51,669 bases of DNA from Paucihalobacter sp036825875 (GCF_036825875.1 NZ_DAISXK010000017.1:1-51669), one strand, 5' to 3'; shown: positions 11,047 through 20,535, numbered from the stretch's first letter. Notes: generated by a model not told the origin, from the sequence alone. Numbers and translations: made by a program.

Positions 11047-11165
11047 CCGCTATATTTTTATAAAATTATTTTAACAAATTTTAAATTATGAATGCTATTA
11101 ATTGGTCTGAATTAGTTTAAATGAAAAGTAAATATTTATTAAAAAAATATGGGGTAAATTTTTTT

Positions 11166-11200
11166 CGAAAACGTTTTCGTTAAATTCGAAAACGTTTTCG
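11166..11200. promoter_or_regulatory. Tandem LacI-family operators
   Basis: Two identical perfect 14-bp palindromes, CGAAAACGTTTTCG, lie at 11166-11179 and 11187-11200. Their centres are 21 bp apart, two helical turns, so two dimers could bind the same DNA face. A further half-site, ATTTTCGTT, lies at 11214-11222, about the same step downstream. The pair sits between the divergent LacI gene and the TonB-dependent receptor gene and could control both. Confidence 0.85.
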
Positions 11201-11285
11201 TTGCAATATATTCATTTTCGTTCTTAAATAAATATAAATTCGACAACAATTAACCAAACTAAGTATTAATTTAAGAAAATTAAGC

Positions 11286-13913
11286 ATGAATAAAATTAAG
11301 CAAAGTTTAGGCATTATACTCATATTAATAGTGTCTACAGCTATGATGGTTGCACAGAATTCAATTTCCGGAACTATCACTGATAAAAATGGGATGCCTC
11401 TGGTAGGTGTAAACGTTATTTTAGAAGGTACAACTCAAGGTTCTGTAACAGATTTTGATGGTGCTTTTAGTATAACTAATGTTGAGGATGGCAGTTATAA
11501 GTTAATAGCATCATCCTTAGGGTATTCAAAATTAATAAAACAGTTGGTTCTTGAGGGACAGGACATTGTTTTAAACTTAAGTTTATCTGAAGATGCAGAA
11601 TCTCTCGATCAAATTGTGGTTACTGGGGTTATTAATCCTAAATCAAAATTAGAGTCTAGTGTCTCGATAACAAGTCTTAATCCAACCTTGATAAATCAAA
11701 CAGCTCCAAGGACAACTGCCGAGATTTTTAGAACAATTCCAGGTATAAGATCAGAATCTTCAGGTGGTGAAGGTAATTCAAACATTGCGGTAAGAGGTGT
11801 TCCGGTATCTTCAGGAGGTTCAAAATATGTGCAAATACAGGAAGATGGTTTACCCGTGCTTTTATTTGGTGATATGTCTTTTGCGACTGCTGATATTTTT
11901 ACAAGATTCGATTCCAATGTTTCTAGAATTGAGGCTATTAGAGGTGGTTCGGCGTCGACAATGTCATCAAATTCACCTGGTGCAATTATAAATTTAATTA
12001 GTAAAACTGGTAAATCAGAGGGTGGATCTTTGGGAACTTCCTTTGGTTTAGATTACGACTCGTTCAGAACAGACTTTAACTATGGTGCACCAATAGGCGA
12101 AGGTCTATATTTTCACATGGGCGGATTTTACAGAGTTGGAGAAGGGATTAGAGAAACTGGATTTACTGCAAATAACGGAGGACAATTTAAGTTTAATATT
12201 ACTAAGGAATTTGAAAAGGGATATGTGAGATTATCTGCAAAATATTTAAATGACAGAGCTGTAGCTTATTTGCCAATGCCTATTGCAGTTTCTGGAACCA
12301 ATAGCAATCCAGAATGGAATGATGCACCTAATTTTGACGCCACTAGAGGAACTATTCATTCTCCTTTTTTAACCCAAAATGTTGGTTTAGGTCCAGATGG
12401 TCAATTGAGAAGATCAAACGTTGCAGACGGTATGAACCCCATTTCTACCTCGGTAGGGCTTAAAGCTTATTTTGACTTAGGTCAGGGTTGGAGTGTTAAA
12501 AACAGTGGAAGATTTTCATTTAATAAAGGAAACTTTGTTTCTCCTTTCCCTGCCGAAGTTGCAACCGCATCCAATATGTTATCTGGGGATTTTGCAAATG
12601 ATAATGGATGGAACTCCTTTCAATTTCAAGGCGGAGGAGCTGTTAACAATAATGACCTGATAGCTAGAATACATATGTTTGACGTGGAACTTAACAGTTT
12701 CAATAATTTTATGAATGATTTGAGGATAACTAAAAACTTTGACAATCTAAACATAACCGCAGGTTATTTTAAATCTATTCAAGATGTATCTATGTCTTGG
12801 CTTTGGAATTCATATCTTCAGGAAGTTAATAGTAGTAATGCCAGATTGATTAACGTGTTTGACAATTCAGATAATGCTTTGAGTGAGAATGGGCTGTATG
12901 CTTATGGCGTTCCTTTTTGGGGTAATTGCTGCACTAGAAATTACGATACGCAATACAATGTCTCTGCTTATTATGCTAATTTATCTTTCGAGGCTAATGA
13001 CAACTTGAATTTTGAAGCTAGTATGAGATATGATAATGGCTTGGTTGATGGCTCATTTGCCGGACCGGTACAAACATCTTTTGATATCAATAATGATGGA
13101 AATATCTCTGCTCCAGAGCAAAGCGTATCGGCAATAGATAATGCCAATCCAACGCAAGTTAATTACGATTATGATTACCTCTCTTATTCGCTTGGGGCTA
13201 ATTATAAAATAAATGATAGTCAGGCAGTATTTGGTCGCTATAGTAGAGGTGCTGCAGCGAAAGCAGACAGAATTCTATTTTCAGGATTGAATTATCTTGA
13301 TGGCAACCAAATTAATGCCTTAGACTTTATAAATCAGGCAGAAATTGGCTATAAAAGAGGTTTTAATAATGGCGCATTGTATGCAACTTTATTTTATGCA
13401 AAAACCATTGAAGAAGGTGGTTTTGAGGTCACTTCAAACTCTATTATTGAAAATGATTACAGATCTTTAGGTGTAGAGTTGGAAGGATTTTATAAATTCA
13501 ACGATTTTAGCCTTAGAGGAGGTATTACATATACAGATGCTCAAATAGATTCTGGCGATAATAAAGGTAATGCCCCACGAAGACAACCTGATTTAATATA
13601 TAACTTTTTACCTTCTTACAACTTTGGTTCTGAAAAGCAAAATACTTTAAGGTTAAGTTTTATAGGGCAAAGTAAGGCCTATACTCAGGATAATAATGAG
13701 CTGATTATGCCAGGCTTTGTTATAGTAAATGGCTTTGTTAGTTTTGGAATTACAGAAAACTTATTTGCTAACCTTTCGGCAAACAATATTTTTGACACAC
13801 TTGGTATAACAGAAACCGAAGAAGGAAGTATTGTTGAAAATCAAGTAAATATAGTAAGAGCAAGACCTGTTCCAGGACGATCAGTGTCATTAGGTTTAAA
13901 CTTTAATTTTTAA
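11286..13913 (+). CDS. TonB-dependent outer-membrane receptor of the sugar locus
   Basis: The 875-residue protein has a signal peptide (about 1-23) and a carboxypeptidase-regulatory-like/CNA-B-type domain (about 26-102) common in Bacteroidota receptors. A TonB-box-like segment DQIVVTG (108-114), a plug domain (about 120-240) and a long beta-barrel ending in LGLNFNF follow. It should import a ligand across the outer membrane using TonB energy. Unlike a SusC/SusD pair, no SusD-like gene follows; the next gene is an inner-membrane MFS transporter. The length and CNA-B domain resemble the FecA/OMR-like group rather than the ~1000-residue SusC group. Direct control by the LacI operators 86 bases upstream is likely. 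The substrate, inferred from neighbours, is sucrose or a related oligosaccharide. Confidence 0.9.
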   Translation: MNKIKQSLGIILILIVSTAMMVAQNSISGTITDKNGMPLVGVNVILEGTTQGSVTDFDGAFSITNVEDGSYKLIASSLGYSKLIKQLVLEGQDIVLNLSLSEDAESLDQIVVTGVINPKSKLESSVSITSLNPTLINQTAPRTTAEIFRTIPGIRSESSGGEGNSNIAVRGVPVSSGGSKYVQIQEDGLPVLLFGDMSFATADIFTRFDSNVSRIEAIRGGSASTMSSNSPGAIINLISKTGKSEGGSLGTSFGLDYDSFRTDFNYGAPIGEGLYFHMGGFYRVGEGIRETGFTANNGGQFKFNITKEFEKGYVRLSAKYLNDRAVAYLPMPIAVSGTNSNPEWNDAPNFDATRGTIHSPFLTQNVGLGPDGQLRRSNVADGMNPISTSVGLKAYFDLGQGWSVKNSGRFSFNKGNFVSPFPAEVATASNMLSGDFANDNGWNSFQFQGGGAVNNNDLIARIHMFDVELNSFNNFMNDLRITKNFDNLNITAGYFKSIQDVSMSWLWNSYLQEVNSSNARLINVFDNSDNALSENGLYAYGVPFWGNCCTRNYDTQYNVSAYYANLSFEANDNLNFEASMRYDNGLVDGSFAGPVQTSFDINNDGNISAPEQSVSAIDNANPTQVNYDYDYLSYSLGANYKINDSQAVFGRYSRGAAAKADRILFSGLNYLDGNQINALDFINQAEIGYKRGFNNGALYATLFYAKTIEEGGFEVTSNSIIENDYRSLGVELEGFYKFNDFSLRGGITYTDAQIDSGDNKGNAPRRQPDLIYNFLPSYNFGSEKQNTLRLSFIGQSKAYTQDNNELIMPGFVIVNGFVSFGITENLFANLSANNIFDTLGITETEEGSIVENQVNIVRARPVPGRSVSLGLNFNF

Positions 13914-13932
13914 GCAATTGATTGATTGGTTT

Positions 13933-13970
13933 AATGAGTCTATATTTAATTGGTATAGACTCATTTTTTT
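13933..13970 (+). terminator. Rho-independent terminator between the receptor and MFS genes
   Basis: A perfect 12-bp stem (13933-13944 with 13954-13965) closes a 9-base loop and runs into seven T. It begins 19 bases after the receptor stop. It may set the receptor apart from the downstream catabolic genes or allow partial read-through. Confidence 0.88.
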
Positions 13971-14008
13971 ACATTTACAAAACACACTAATTTAAACAGG
14001 TAAGAGTT

Positions 14009-15331
14009 ATGACCTATAAACCAAAATTAGGCTTTTGGCAAATCCTAAACATGAATGTTGGTTTTTTTGGAATTCAGTATAGTTTTGGTTTACAGCAAAG
14101 TGCGGTTACCCCTATTTATGATTTTTTAGGAGCTAGCCCGGACCAAATCCCAATTTTACATTTGGCCGGACCGGTTACAGGACTACTTGTACAGCCCATT
14201 GTAGGCGCTTTAAGCGATAAAACCTGGCATCCAAAGCTAGGGCGTCGTAAACCCTATTTCTTAATCGGAGCCTTGCTGTGTAGTTTTGCATTATTGGTGT
14301 TTCCGTTTAGTAGTTCGTTATGGATGGCAGCAGGATTACTTTGGATTTTAGATGCGGGAAATAACACCGCAATGGAACCATACAGGGCGCTTATTGCTGA
14401 TAAACTAGATGCAGAGCAGCAACCCCTTGGATTTCAAATGCAAAGCTTTTTTACCGGTTTAGGTCAAGTATTAGCTAATTTATCTATATTTATTTTTCCA
14501 TTAATTTTTATAGGAACAACGGGTTCATTGCCAACGTGGGTGTATGCATCGTTTTTCTTAGGAGCCTTCTGCTCTATAGCATCTATATTGTGGAGCATTA
14601 GTAAAACCAAAGAAATTCCACCAACCGAAGAAGAATTATTAATTTTAAGACAAAAAAAAGACGCATTTGAGCCTTTAAGAGAAATTATTTCGGCAATTAA
14701 AGATATGCCAAAAGTAATGTGGCAACTTGCATTGGTTTATTTATTTCAGTGGTATGCACTGTTTTGTTATTGGCAAAACTCTTCTAAAAGTGTAGCGCTT
14801 TCTGTTTGGAACGCAACGCCAGAAAACACCCAGGCCTACAGTGAGGCTGTGAGTTGGACAGGCTTGGTTAACGGTTGGTATAACGTTGTAACATTTTTGG
14901 TGGCATTTAGCTTAGTTAAATTTGCCAAAAAATACAGCGCAAAAAAGGTACATGCTTTTTGTTTACTTATTGCAGCTATCGGGTTTTTAGCTTTTCCTCA
15001 TATTGAAAATAAAAACTTATTATTTTTTGCCATTACCGGATTTGGTATTGGATGGGCTAGTATAATGGGTATCCCTTATTTAATGGTAGTCTCTGATATT
15101 CCAAAAGAACGATATGGTGTTTACATGGGCATTATTAATATGATGATTGTAGTACCAATGATACTTCAAACCTTATCATTTGGCTTTATTTTAAAGCATG
15201 TTTTAAATAACGACCCACGTTTGGCCATTACCTTTGCCGGGGTACTTTTAATAATAAGTGCTATTTTAACAATGCTTATTAAAAGTAAAAAAGTTCCAGA
15301 TAACATTGTCTCAACTCCAATAGGACACTAA
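14009..15331 (+). CDS. MFS sugar transporter, SLC45/SUT (sucrose-proton symporter)-like
   Basis: The 440-residue protein has about 12 membrane helices. The loop between helices 2 and 3 (residues 66-83) carries GALSDKTWHPKLGRRKPY, the MFS motif in the form seen in plant sucrose transporters and bacterial SLC45-like proteins. The N-terminal SFGLQQSAVTP segment (25-35) also fits that group. It would carry a di- or oligosaccharide from periplasm to cytoplasm, probably with protons. It sits between the outer-membrane receptor and the fructokinase/GH13 genes, which makes sucrose the best guess; maltose or another glucoside is possible. It is separated from the receptor by a terminator and from the kinase by 13 bases. 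Confidence 0.85.
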   Translation: MTYKPKLGFWQILNMNVGFFGIQYSFGLQQSAVTPIYDFLGASPDQIPILHLAGPVTGLLVQPIVGALSDKTWHPKLGRRKPYFLIGALLCSFALLVFPFSSSLWMAAGLLWILDAGNNTAMEPYRALIADKLDAEQQPLGFQMQSFFTGLGQVLANLSIFIFPLIFIGTTGSLPTWVYASFFLGAFCSIASILWSISKTKEIPPTEEELLILRQKKDAFEPLREIISAIKDMPKVMWQLALVYLFQWYALFCYWQNSSKSVALSVWNATPENTQAYSEAVSWTGLVNGWYNVVTFLVAFSLVKFAKKYSAKKVHAFCLLIAAIGFLAFPHIENKNLLFFAITGFGIGWASIMGIPYLMVVSDIPKERYGVYMGIINMMIVVPMILQTLSFGFILKHVLNNDPRLAITFAGVLLIISAILTMLIKSKKVPDNIVSTPIGH

Positions 15332-15344
15332 TATTTTTTTATTT

Positions 15345-16271
15345 ATGAAAAACATAGATATATTATGTGTTGGTGAAGTTCTAATAGATTTTATTGGCCA
15401 CCAATCTGAAGTTTTAATTAATGAAACACGCGACTATCATAGATACCTGGGTGGTTCGCCTACTAATGTAGCTTTAAATTCTGCCAGATTAGGTTTAAAA
15501 GCAGCTATGGTGGCTACCGTGGGAAAAGATGGTTTTGGCGAATATGTTTTTAATAGGCTTTTTGAAGCTGGCGTAAATACTAATCATATTAAGATTATAA
15601 AGCACAAACCGTCAAGCGTAATTTTTGTTTCAAGATCCAAAACTACACCAGATTTTATTCCTTACAGAGAAGCAGATGCCGAAATCTTAGAAGACCAAAT
15701 CACAACCGATGTTTTAAAGCAAACAACCATATTTCACACCACTTGTTTTGCACTTAGTAAAGATCCAGCCCAAGCCACAATTCTTAAAAAAGCCGAAGAA
15801 GGTTTTCAGTTAGGTTGTAAATTGAGTATAGATGTTAATTACTCAGGAAAAATATGGAATAGCAGGGAAGAGGCTCTCAGAATTATAACGCTGTATTGCA
15901 AGTTTAACCCATTAATTAAAATTAGTCAAGACGATATCAACAGACTTTTTGATAAGTCTTTGACTCATGATGAAATATTCGATTTTTTTCATGATTTAGG
16001 TGTTGATATAGTATGTTTAACTCTAGGCCCAAAAGGTGTAAAATTGTCTCAAAAAGATCATAAAATCATTGAATTACCCGCAATTAAAATAGAAAAGGTT
16101 ATGGATGCTACTGGCGCAGGAGATGCATTTTGGTCAGGTTTTTTATTTGCTTATATAAATAAAAAATCCATGAAAAATTGCCTTGAAATAGCATTAAAGT
16201 TAGCCGCACTTAAATTACAAAATGTAGGAAGACTACCTGATAACATTAATATACTGTCAAAACTCTTATAG
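15345..16271 (+). CDS. PfkB-family sugar kinase, probable fructokinase
   Basis: This 308-residue ribokinase/PfkB-family kinase shows the N-terminal GGSPTNVA signature (36-43) and the C-terminal ATP/anion-hole motif DATGAGDAF (254-262) with catalytic base Asp260. Family members phosphorylate fructose, ribose, 2-keto-3-deoxygluconate or nucleosides. Fructose is favoured because the next gene encodes a sucrose-phosphorylase-like enzyme, which would release fructose. It is 13 bases after the MFS gene and 20 before the GH13 gene, so the three are probably co-transcribed. Confidence 0.87.
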   Translation: MKNIDILCVGEVLIDFIGHQSEVLINETRDYHRYLGGSPTNVALNSARLGLKAAMVATVGKDGFGEYVFNRLFEAGVNTNHIKIIKHKPSSVIFVSRSKTTPDFIPYREADAEILEDQITTDVLKQTTIFHTTCFALSKDPAQATILKKAEEGFQLGCKLSIDVNYSGKIWNSREEALRIITLYCKFNPLIKISQDDINRLFDKSLTHDEIFDFFHDLGVDIVCLTLGPKGVKLSQKDHKIIELPAIKIEKVMDATGAGDAFWSGFLFAYINKKSMKNCLEIALKLAALKLQNVGRLPDNINILSKLL

Positions 16272-16291
16272 CATATAACCAATAATTTATC

Positions 16292-18031
16292 ATGAAAATA
16301 GATGGAAATAAACAAAATTTGAAAGGTGTTATGCTTAATGCCTATCCCGATAGCATTGGTCAGAAATTGAGTGATGTTATACAAATGCTGCAATTCCCTG
16401 AATTTAAAGATACATTTTCAGTTTTTTACATTTTGCCAACTTTTTTTAACAGCGATTTAGACAGAGGATTTTCAATCATAGATTATAAATTAAATAAAGA
16501 TTTAGTTTCTACTGCCGATTTAGATGAGCTCAGCGAACTTAATATCCAATTAAAATTCGATATTGTTTTAAATCATTTGTCGGTAGCTTCTCCGCAATTT
16601 AAAGACTTACTTGAGCATGGTGACGAATCAAAATACAAGAATTTTTTTATTAATTGGAACAGTTTCTGGAAGGATTATGGCGCACTAAACCAAGACGATG
16701 TTATAATTCCAAAACAGGAGTTTCTCGATAAATTGTTTATGAGAAAATCCGGGCTTCCCATTTTAAATGTGCCTTTTCCAAATGGTTCAAAACAACCATA
16801 CTGGAACACATTTTATCAACAAGTTAATTACAATGAAATCGCGATTAGCGATATAAATGGGGTAGATAATCTTGATGATTTAAAAATAGAAGAAATTGTT
16901 AATAAGGTGAATAAAGCCATTAATCAAGGTGTAGATTTAAAAAGTATTGATTTTAACTTAGATCAATTAATTGTTAATCAAATTCTTAACATAGTTGACG
17001 AAAAGTGCACCTATCTTGGTCAAATGGATTTAAACGCAGAATCACCCATGGTTTGGGATTTTTATGAAGAAACACTGCTCAAGCTACACGAGTATGGCTG
17101 TAAAATTTTAAGATTAGATGCGTTTGCATATTTACATAAGGAAATAGGGCAATCAAATTTTTTCAATAAACCCGGTACATGGATTTATCTTGAGCGATTA
17201 GAGGCTATAGCTAATAAGTACAATCTCATACTTTTGCCAGAAATTCATGCAGAATACGGCCTTGGGCTTCATCATGAACTTGCTTCGCAAGGATATCACA
17301 TCTATGATTTCTTCCTTCCCGGGCTAGTGATTCACTCCCTTGAATCTGGAAATAACAGCGCTTTTTTAAAGTGGATAAACGAAATTAATACCAAAAATTA
17401 TAAAACGATAAACATGTTGGGATGCCATGACGGAATTCCGATTTTAGATCTGAAAGGGAAAGAAATTAATGGAACCTTGCATGACGGTTTGCTGGACGAT
17501 GAAGAGGTAGAGACTGTAATTCAAATTATTTTAGCACGTGGAGGACGAATTAAAAACCTCTACGATTCAACAGGAAAAAAAATTTCTTACTATCAAATTA
17601 ACGCAACTTTTTTTAGCGCTTTAGGCGAAAATGAAAGAAAGTTATTGCTAGCTAGAGCGCTTCAATTATTCACGCCAGGCATTCCTCAAATTTGGTATTT
17701 AGATATTTTTGCAGGAAAAAATAACTACCAAGCTATTGAAAAAGCTGGAAGTGGCGGGCATAAAGAAATAAATAGAACTTCAATAAATCTTGAGGACATA
17801 CCATATTTATTGCAAAAGGATATTGTAAAAAATCAAATTAAACTTATCAATTTTAGAAATAATTCAAAAGCTTTTTTAGGGACACTAAAAATTAACCCAT
17901 CAAAAAAACATGAAGTTGATTTGGAATGGAACCATGAAGGTCATTTTGCTAGATTAATTGCTAATTTGAAAACTTGTAATTTTGAAATTAGTTATAATGA
18001 TTCCGATTTTAGTGGTCAAATGTCATTCTAA
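16292..18031 (+). CDS. GH13 (subfamily 18-like) sucrose phosphorylase-type enzyme
   Basis: The 579-residue protein resembles the sucrose phosphorylase branch of GH13. Catalytic residues can be placed: nucleophile Asp276 in LRLDAFAY, acid/base Glu317 in LLPEIH, and transition-state Asp380 in GCHDGIP. The following AGS(G)GHKEINR (about 485-497) also fits the family. Such enzymes use phosphate to split a glucoside to alpha-glucose-1-phosphate and an acceptor, often fructose. It lacks a signal peptide, so it acts in the cytoplasm after uptake. Known sucrose phosphorylases have about 490-505 residues; part of the excess is a charged helical segment at about 182-242, before the barrel strand bearing Asp276. 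Substrate could instead be sucrose 6-phosphate, glucosylglycerate or glucosylglycerol, as these share the fold. Confidence 0.83.
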   Translation: MKIDGNKQNLKGVMLNAYPDSIGQKLSDVIQMLQFPEFKDTFSVFYILPTFFNSDLDRGFSIIDYKLNKDLVSTADLDELSELNIQLKFDIVLNHLSVASPQFKDLLEHGDESKYKNFFINWNSFWKDYGALNQDDVIIPKQEFLDKLFMRKSGLPILNVPFPNGSKQPYWNTFYQQVNYNEIAISDINGVDNLDDLKIEEIVNKVNKAINQGVDLKSIDFNLDQLIVNQILNIVDEKCTYLGQMDLNAESPMVWDFYEETLLKLHEYGCKILRLDAFAYLHKEIGQSNFFNKPGTWIYLERLEAIANKYNLILLPEIHAEYGLGLHHELASQGYHIYDFFLPGLVIHSLESGNNSAFLKWINEINTKNYKTINMLGCHDGIPILDLKGKEINGTLHDGLLDDEEVETVIQIILARGGRIKNLYDSTGKKISYYQINATFFSALGENERKLLLARALQLFTPGIPQIWYLDIFAGKNNYQAIEKAGSGGHKEINRTSINLEDIPYLLQKDIVKNQIKLINFRNNSKAFLGTLKINPSKKHEVDLEWNHEGHFARLIANLKTCNFEISYNDSDFSGQMSF

Positions 18032-18146
18032 TACGAACCATTAGTTTGCTCCAAAATCTGATAAATTATTAAAAAATCTAATTTCAACTTGTTTTTCCAT
18101 TATTTATTGGATTAAGTAATCCCTATTCTGCATGCTTTCATTTAAC

Positions 18147-18154
18147 TATATTTG
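18147..18154 (+). promoter_or_regulatory. Probable -7 promoter element of maeB
   Basis: TATATTTG matches TAnnTTTG and lies 21 bases before the maeB ATG. No convincing -33 TTG is placed 17-23 bases upstream. Confidence 0.38.
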
Positions 18155-18175
18155 TAGCTAAATACTTATTAGTTT

Positions 18176-20452
18176 ATGAGCAAACAAAGCAAACGCAGAG
18201 AAGCGCTGGTGTACCATGCCAAGCCAACCCCAGGTAAAATTAAAGTAGTTCCTACCAAAAAACACGGTTCACAACGCGACCTGTCTTTGGCGTATTCACC
18301 TGGTGTGGCCGAGCCTTGTTTAGAAATCGCTAAAGATGTAGAAAACGTTTATAAATATACAACCAAAGGAAATTTGGTAGCGGTAATTTCTAACGGAACA
18401 GCTGTTCTTGGTTTAGGCAATATTGGTCCAGAAGCCTCCAAACCAGTGATGGAAGGTAAAGGCTTACTTTTTAAAATCTTTGCAGACATTGATGTGTTTG
18501 ATATTGAAGTAGATACAGAAAATGTAGAAGAATTTGTACAAACGGTAAAAATGATTGCTCCAACTTTTGGTGGGATTAATCTTGAAGATATCAAAGCGCC
18601 TGAAGCTTTTGAAATAGAGCGTCGTCTCAAAGAAGAACTAAACATTCCTCTTATGCATGACGATCAGCATGGAACGGCTATTATATCAGCTGCGGCATTA
18701 TTGAATGCCTTAGAATTAGCTAATAAAAAAATTGAAGAAGTACGCCTGGTTGTTAGTGGTGCAGGAGCTGCGGCTATTTCGTGTACACGCTTGTATCAAG
18801 CCTTTGGTGTAAAGCGTGAAAACGTGGTAATGACCGATAGCAAAGGTGTTATAAGACAAGATCGCGATAATCTTTCTGCAGAAAAAGCAGAGTTTGCCAC
18901 CCACTTAAATTTACATACACTAGAAGACGCGTTTAAGGATGCAGATGTATTTGTAGGCCTTTCAACGTCTAATATTGTAACGCCCGATATGCTGCTGTCT
19001 ATGGCAGCTAATCCTATAGTATTTGCCATGGCAAATCCCGATCCGGAAATAGATTATCAGCTAGCAATAGATACGAGGGAAGATATTATCATGGCAACTG
19101 GTAGAAGCGACCATCCTAATCAGGTTAATAATGTTCTCGGATTTCCATATATCTTTAGAGGTGCTTTAGACGTGCGTGCTACCAAAATTAATGAGGAAAT
19201 GAAAATGGCAGCCGTTCGCGCATTGGCCAAACTTGCTAAAGAAACGGTCCCAGAACAGGTAAATATTGCTTACGGTGAAACCAGACTTACTTTTGGAAGA
19301 GATTATATCATACCAAAGCCTTTCGATCCTAGATTGATTGCCGCAGTTCCGCCAGAAGTTGCCAAAGCAGCCATAAAAAGTGGCGTAGCAAAACACATCA
19401 TCGAAGATTGGGGAAAATACGAAGAGGAACTTTTGGAACGCCTTGGATCTGATCATAAAATAGTACGTTTACTTCTTAACAGGGCCAAAACCAATCCAAA
19501 ACGTATTGTTTTTGCTGAAGCTGATCAGCTAGACGTTTTAAAAGCAGCGCAAATTGTGCACGAAGAAGGAATCGCGTTTCCTATTTTATTAGGTCGAGAA
19601 GATGTGATCCTACAACTAAAAGCTGAAATAGAATTTGATGCCGATGTTCCAATTATAGACCCTAAGTCTGATAGCGAAACCGAGCGCAAAAACAGATATG
19701 CCGCTGTTTATTGGCAGAAAAACAAACGCAAAGGTGTAACCAAATATTCAGCTGAAAAAATTATGCGCGAACGAAATTATTTCGCAGCAATGATGGTAAA
19801 TGAAGGTGATGCGGATGCGCTTATTTCGGGATATTCCAGAAGTTATCCATCTGTATTTAAGCCTATGATGGAACTGATAGGAATGGCAAAAAATGCTACG
19901 CGTATTGCTACTACCAATTTATTACTCACACAACGCGGACCAATGTTTTTCAGTGATACAGCTATTAACATCGATCCATCGGCTAAAGATCTTGCAACTA
20001 TTGCTCAAATGACAGCCAAAACCGTAAAGCTTTTTGGCATGGAGCCAGTTATTGCGATGGTGTCTTATGCCAATTTTGGGTCTTCAACTAATGAAAGATC
20101 GTCAAAGGTAGGTCAGGCTGTTAAATATTTGCATGAACATCATCCCGACATGATTGTTGATGGTGAATTGCAAACCGATTTTGCGTTAAACAGCAAAATG
20201 CTTCAAGATATTTTTCCATTTTCTAAATTGGCAGGAAAAAGAGTTAATACCATTATTTTTCCAAATTTAGATGCCGCCAATATTACTTATAAAATCCTGA
20301 AAGAGCTCAATCAAACAGAGTCTATCGGACCCATTATGATGGGAATGAATAAACCCGTACATATTTTACAATTAGATGCAAGTGTGGATGAAATTGTAAG
20401 CATGACTGCAATTGCCGTAATTGACGCTCAACAAAAGGAAAAATGGGTTTAA
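18176..20452 (+). CDS. maeB: NADP-dependent malic enzyme with C-terminal phosphotransacetylase-like domain
   Basis: This 758-residue protein is a MaeB-type hybrid malic enzyme that decarboxylates malate to pyruvate with NADP. The N-terminal malic domain and NAD-binding domain cover about 1-410, with the family motif HDDQHGT (161-167) and the Rossmann loop GAGAAA (195-200). The C-terminal phosphate acetyl/butyryltransferase-like domain (about 430-758) in MaeB proteins is regulatory rather than catalytic. Length is normal. It stands alone, with a 144-base upstream gap and its own candidate promoter, and is followed by the ruvA promoter. Confidence 0.95.
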   Translation: MSKQSKRREALVYHAKPTPGKIKVVPTKKHGSQRDLSLAYSPGVAEPCLEIAKDVENVYKYTTKGNLVAVISNGTAVLGLGNIGPEASKPVMEGKGLLFKIFADIDVFDIEVDTENVEEFVQTVKMIAPTFGGINLEDIKAPEAFEIERRLKEELNIPLMHDDQHGTAIISAAALLNALELANKKIEEVRLVVSGAGAAAISCTRLYQAFGVKRENVVMTDSKGVIRQDRDNLSAEKAEFATHLNLHTLEDAFKDADVFVGLSTSNIVTPDMLLSMAANPIVFAMANPDPEIDYQLAIDTREDIIMATGRSDHPNQVNNVLGFPYIFRGALDVRATKINEEMKMAAVRALAKLAKETVPEQVNIAYGETRLTFGRDYIIPKPFDPRLIAAVPPEVAKAAIKSGVAKHIIEDWGKYEEELLERLGSDHKIVRLLLNRAKTNPKRIVFAEADQLDVLKAAQIVHEEGIAFPILLGREDVILQLKAEIEFDADVPIIDPKSDSETERKNRYAAVYWQKNKRKGVTKYSAEKIMRERNYFAAMMVNEGDADALISGYSRSYPSVFKPMMELIGMAKNATRIATTNLLLTQRGPMFFSDTAINIDPSAKDLATIAQMTAKTVKLFGMEPVIAMVSYANFGSSTNERSSKVGQAVKYLHEHHPDMIVDGELQTDFALNSKMLQDIFPFSKLAGKRVNTIIFPNLDAANITYKILKELNQTESIGPIMMGMNKPVHILQLDASVDEIVSMTAIAVIDAQQKEKWV

Positions 20453-20484
20453 TAATACTGCAATATGCAAACATTCTTAACCCT

Positions 20485-20513
20485 TTGAATTGTAAATAAT
20501 TTTATTACATTTG
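20485..20513 (+). promoter_or_regulatory. Promoter of the ruvA-sprA unit
   Basis: TTG at 20485-20487, an 18-base spacer, and TACATTTG at 20506-20513 match the Bacteroidota TTG/TAnnTTTG promoter. The -7 element ends 22 bases before the ruvA ATG. Confidence 0.6.
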
Positions 20514-20535
20514 GCTCGATAACCTAAATCATGGC

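Noticed and set aside
13914..14008. Search for a SusD-like gene after the TonB-dependent receptor
   Set aside because: Only a terminator lies here, and the next gene is an MFS carrier; no SusD-like lipoprotein with a tetratricopeptide-like pattern occurs anywhere in the window.
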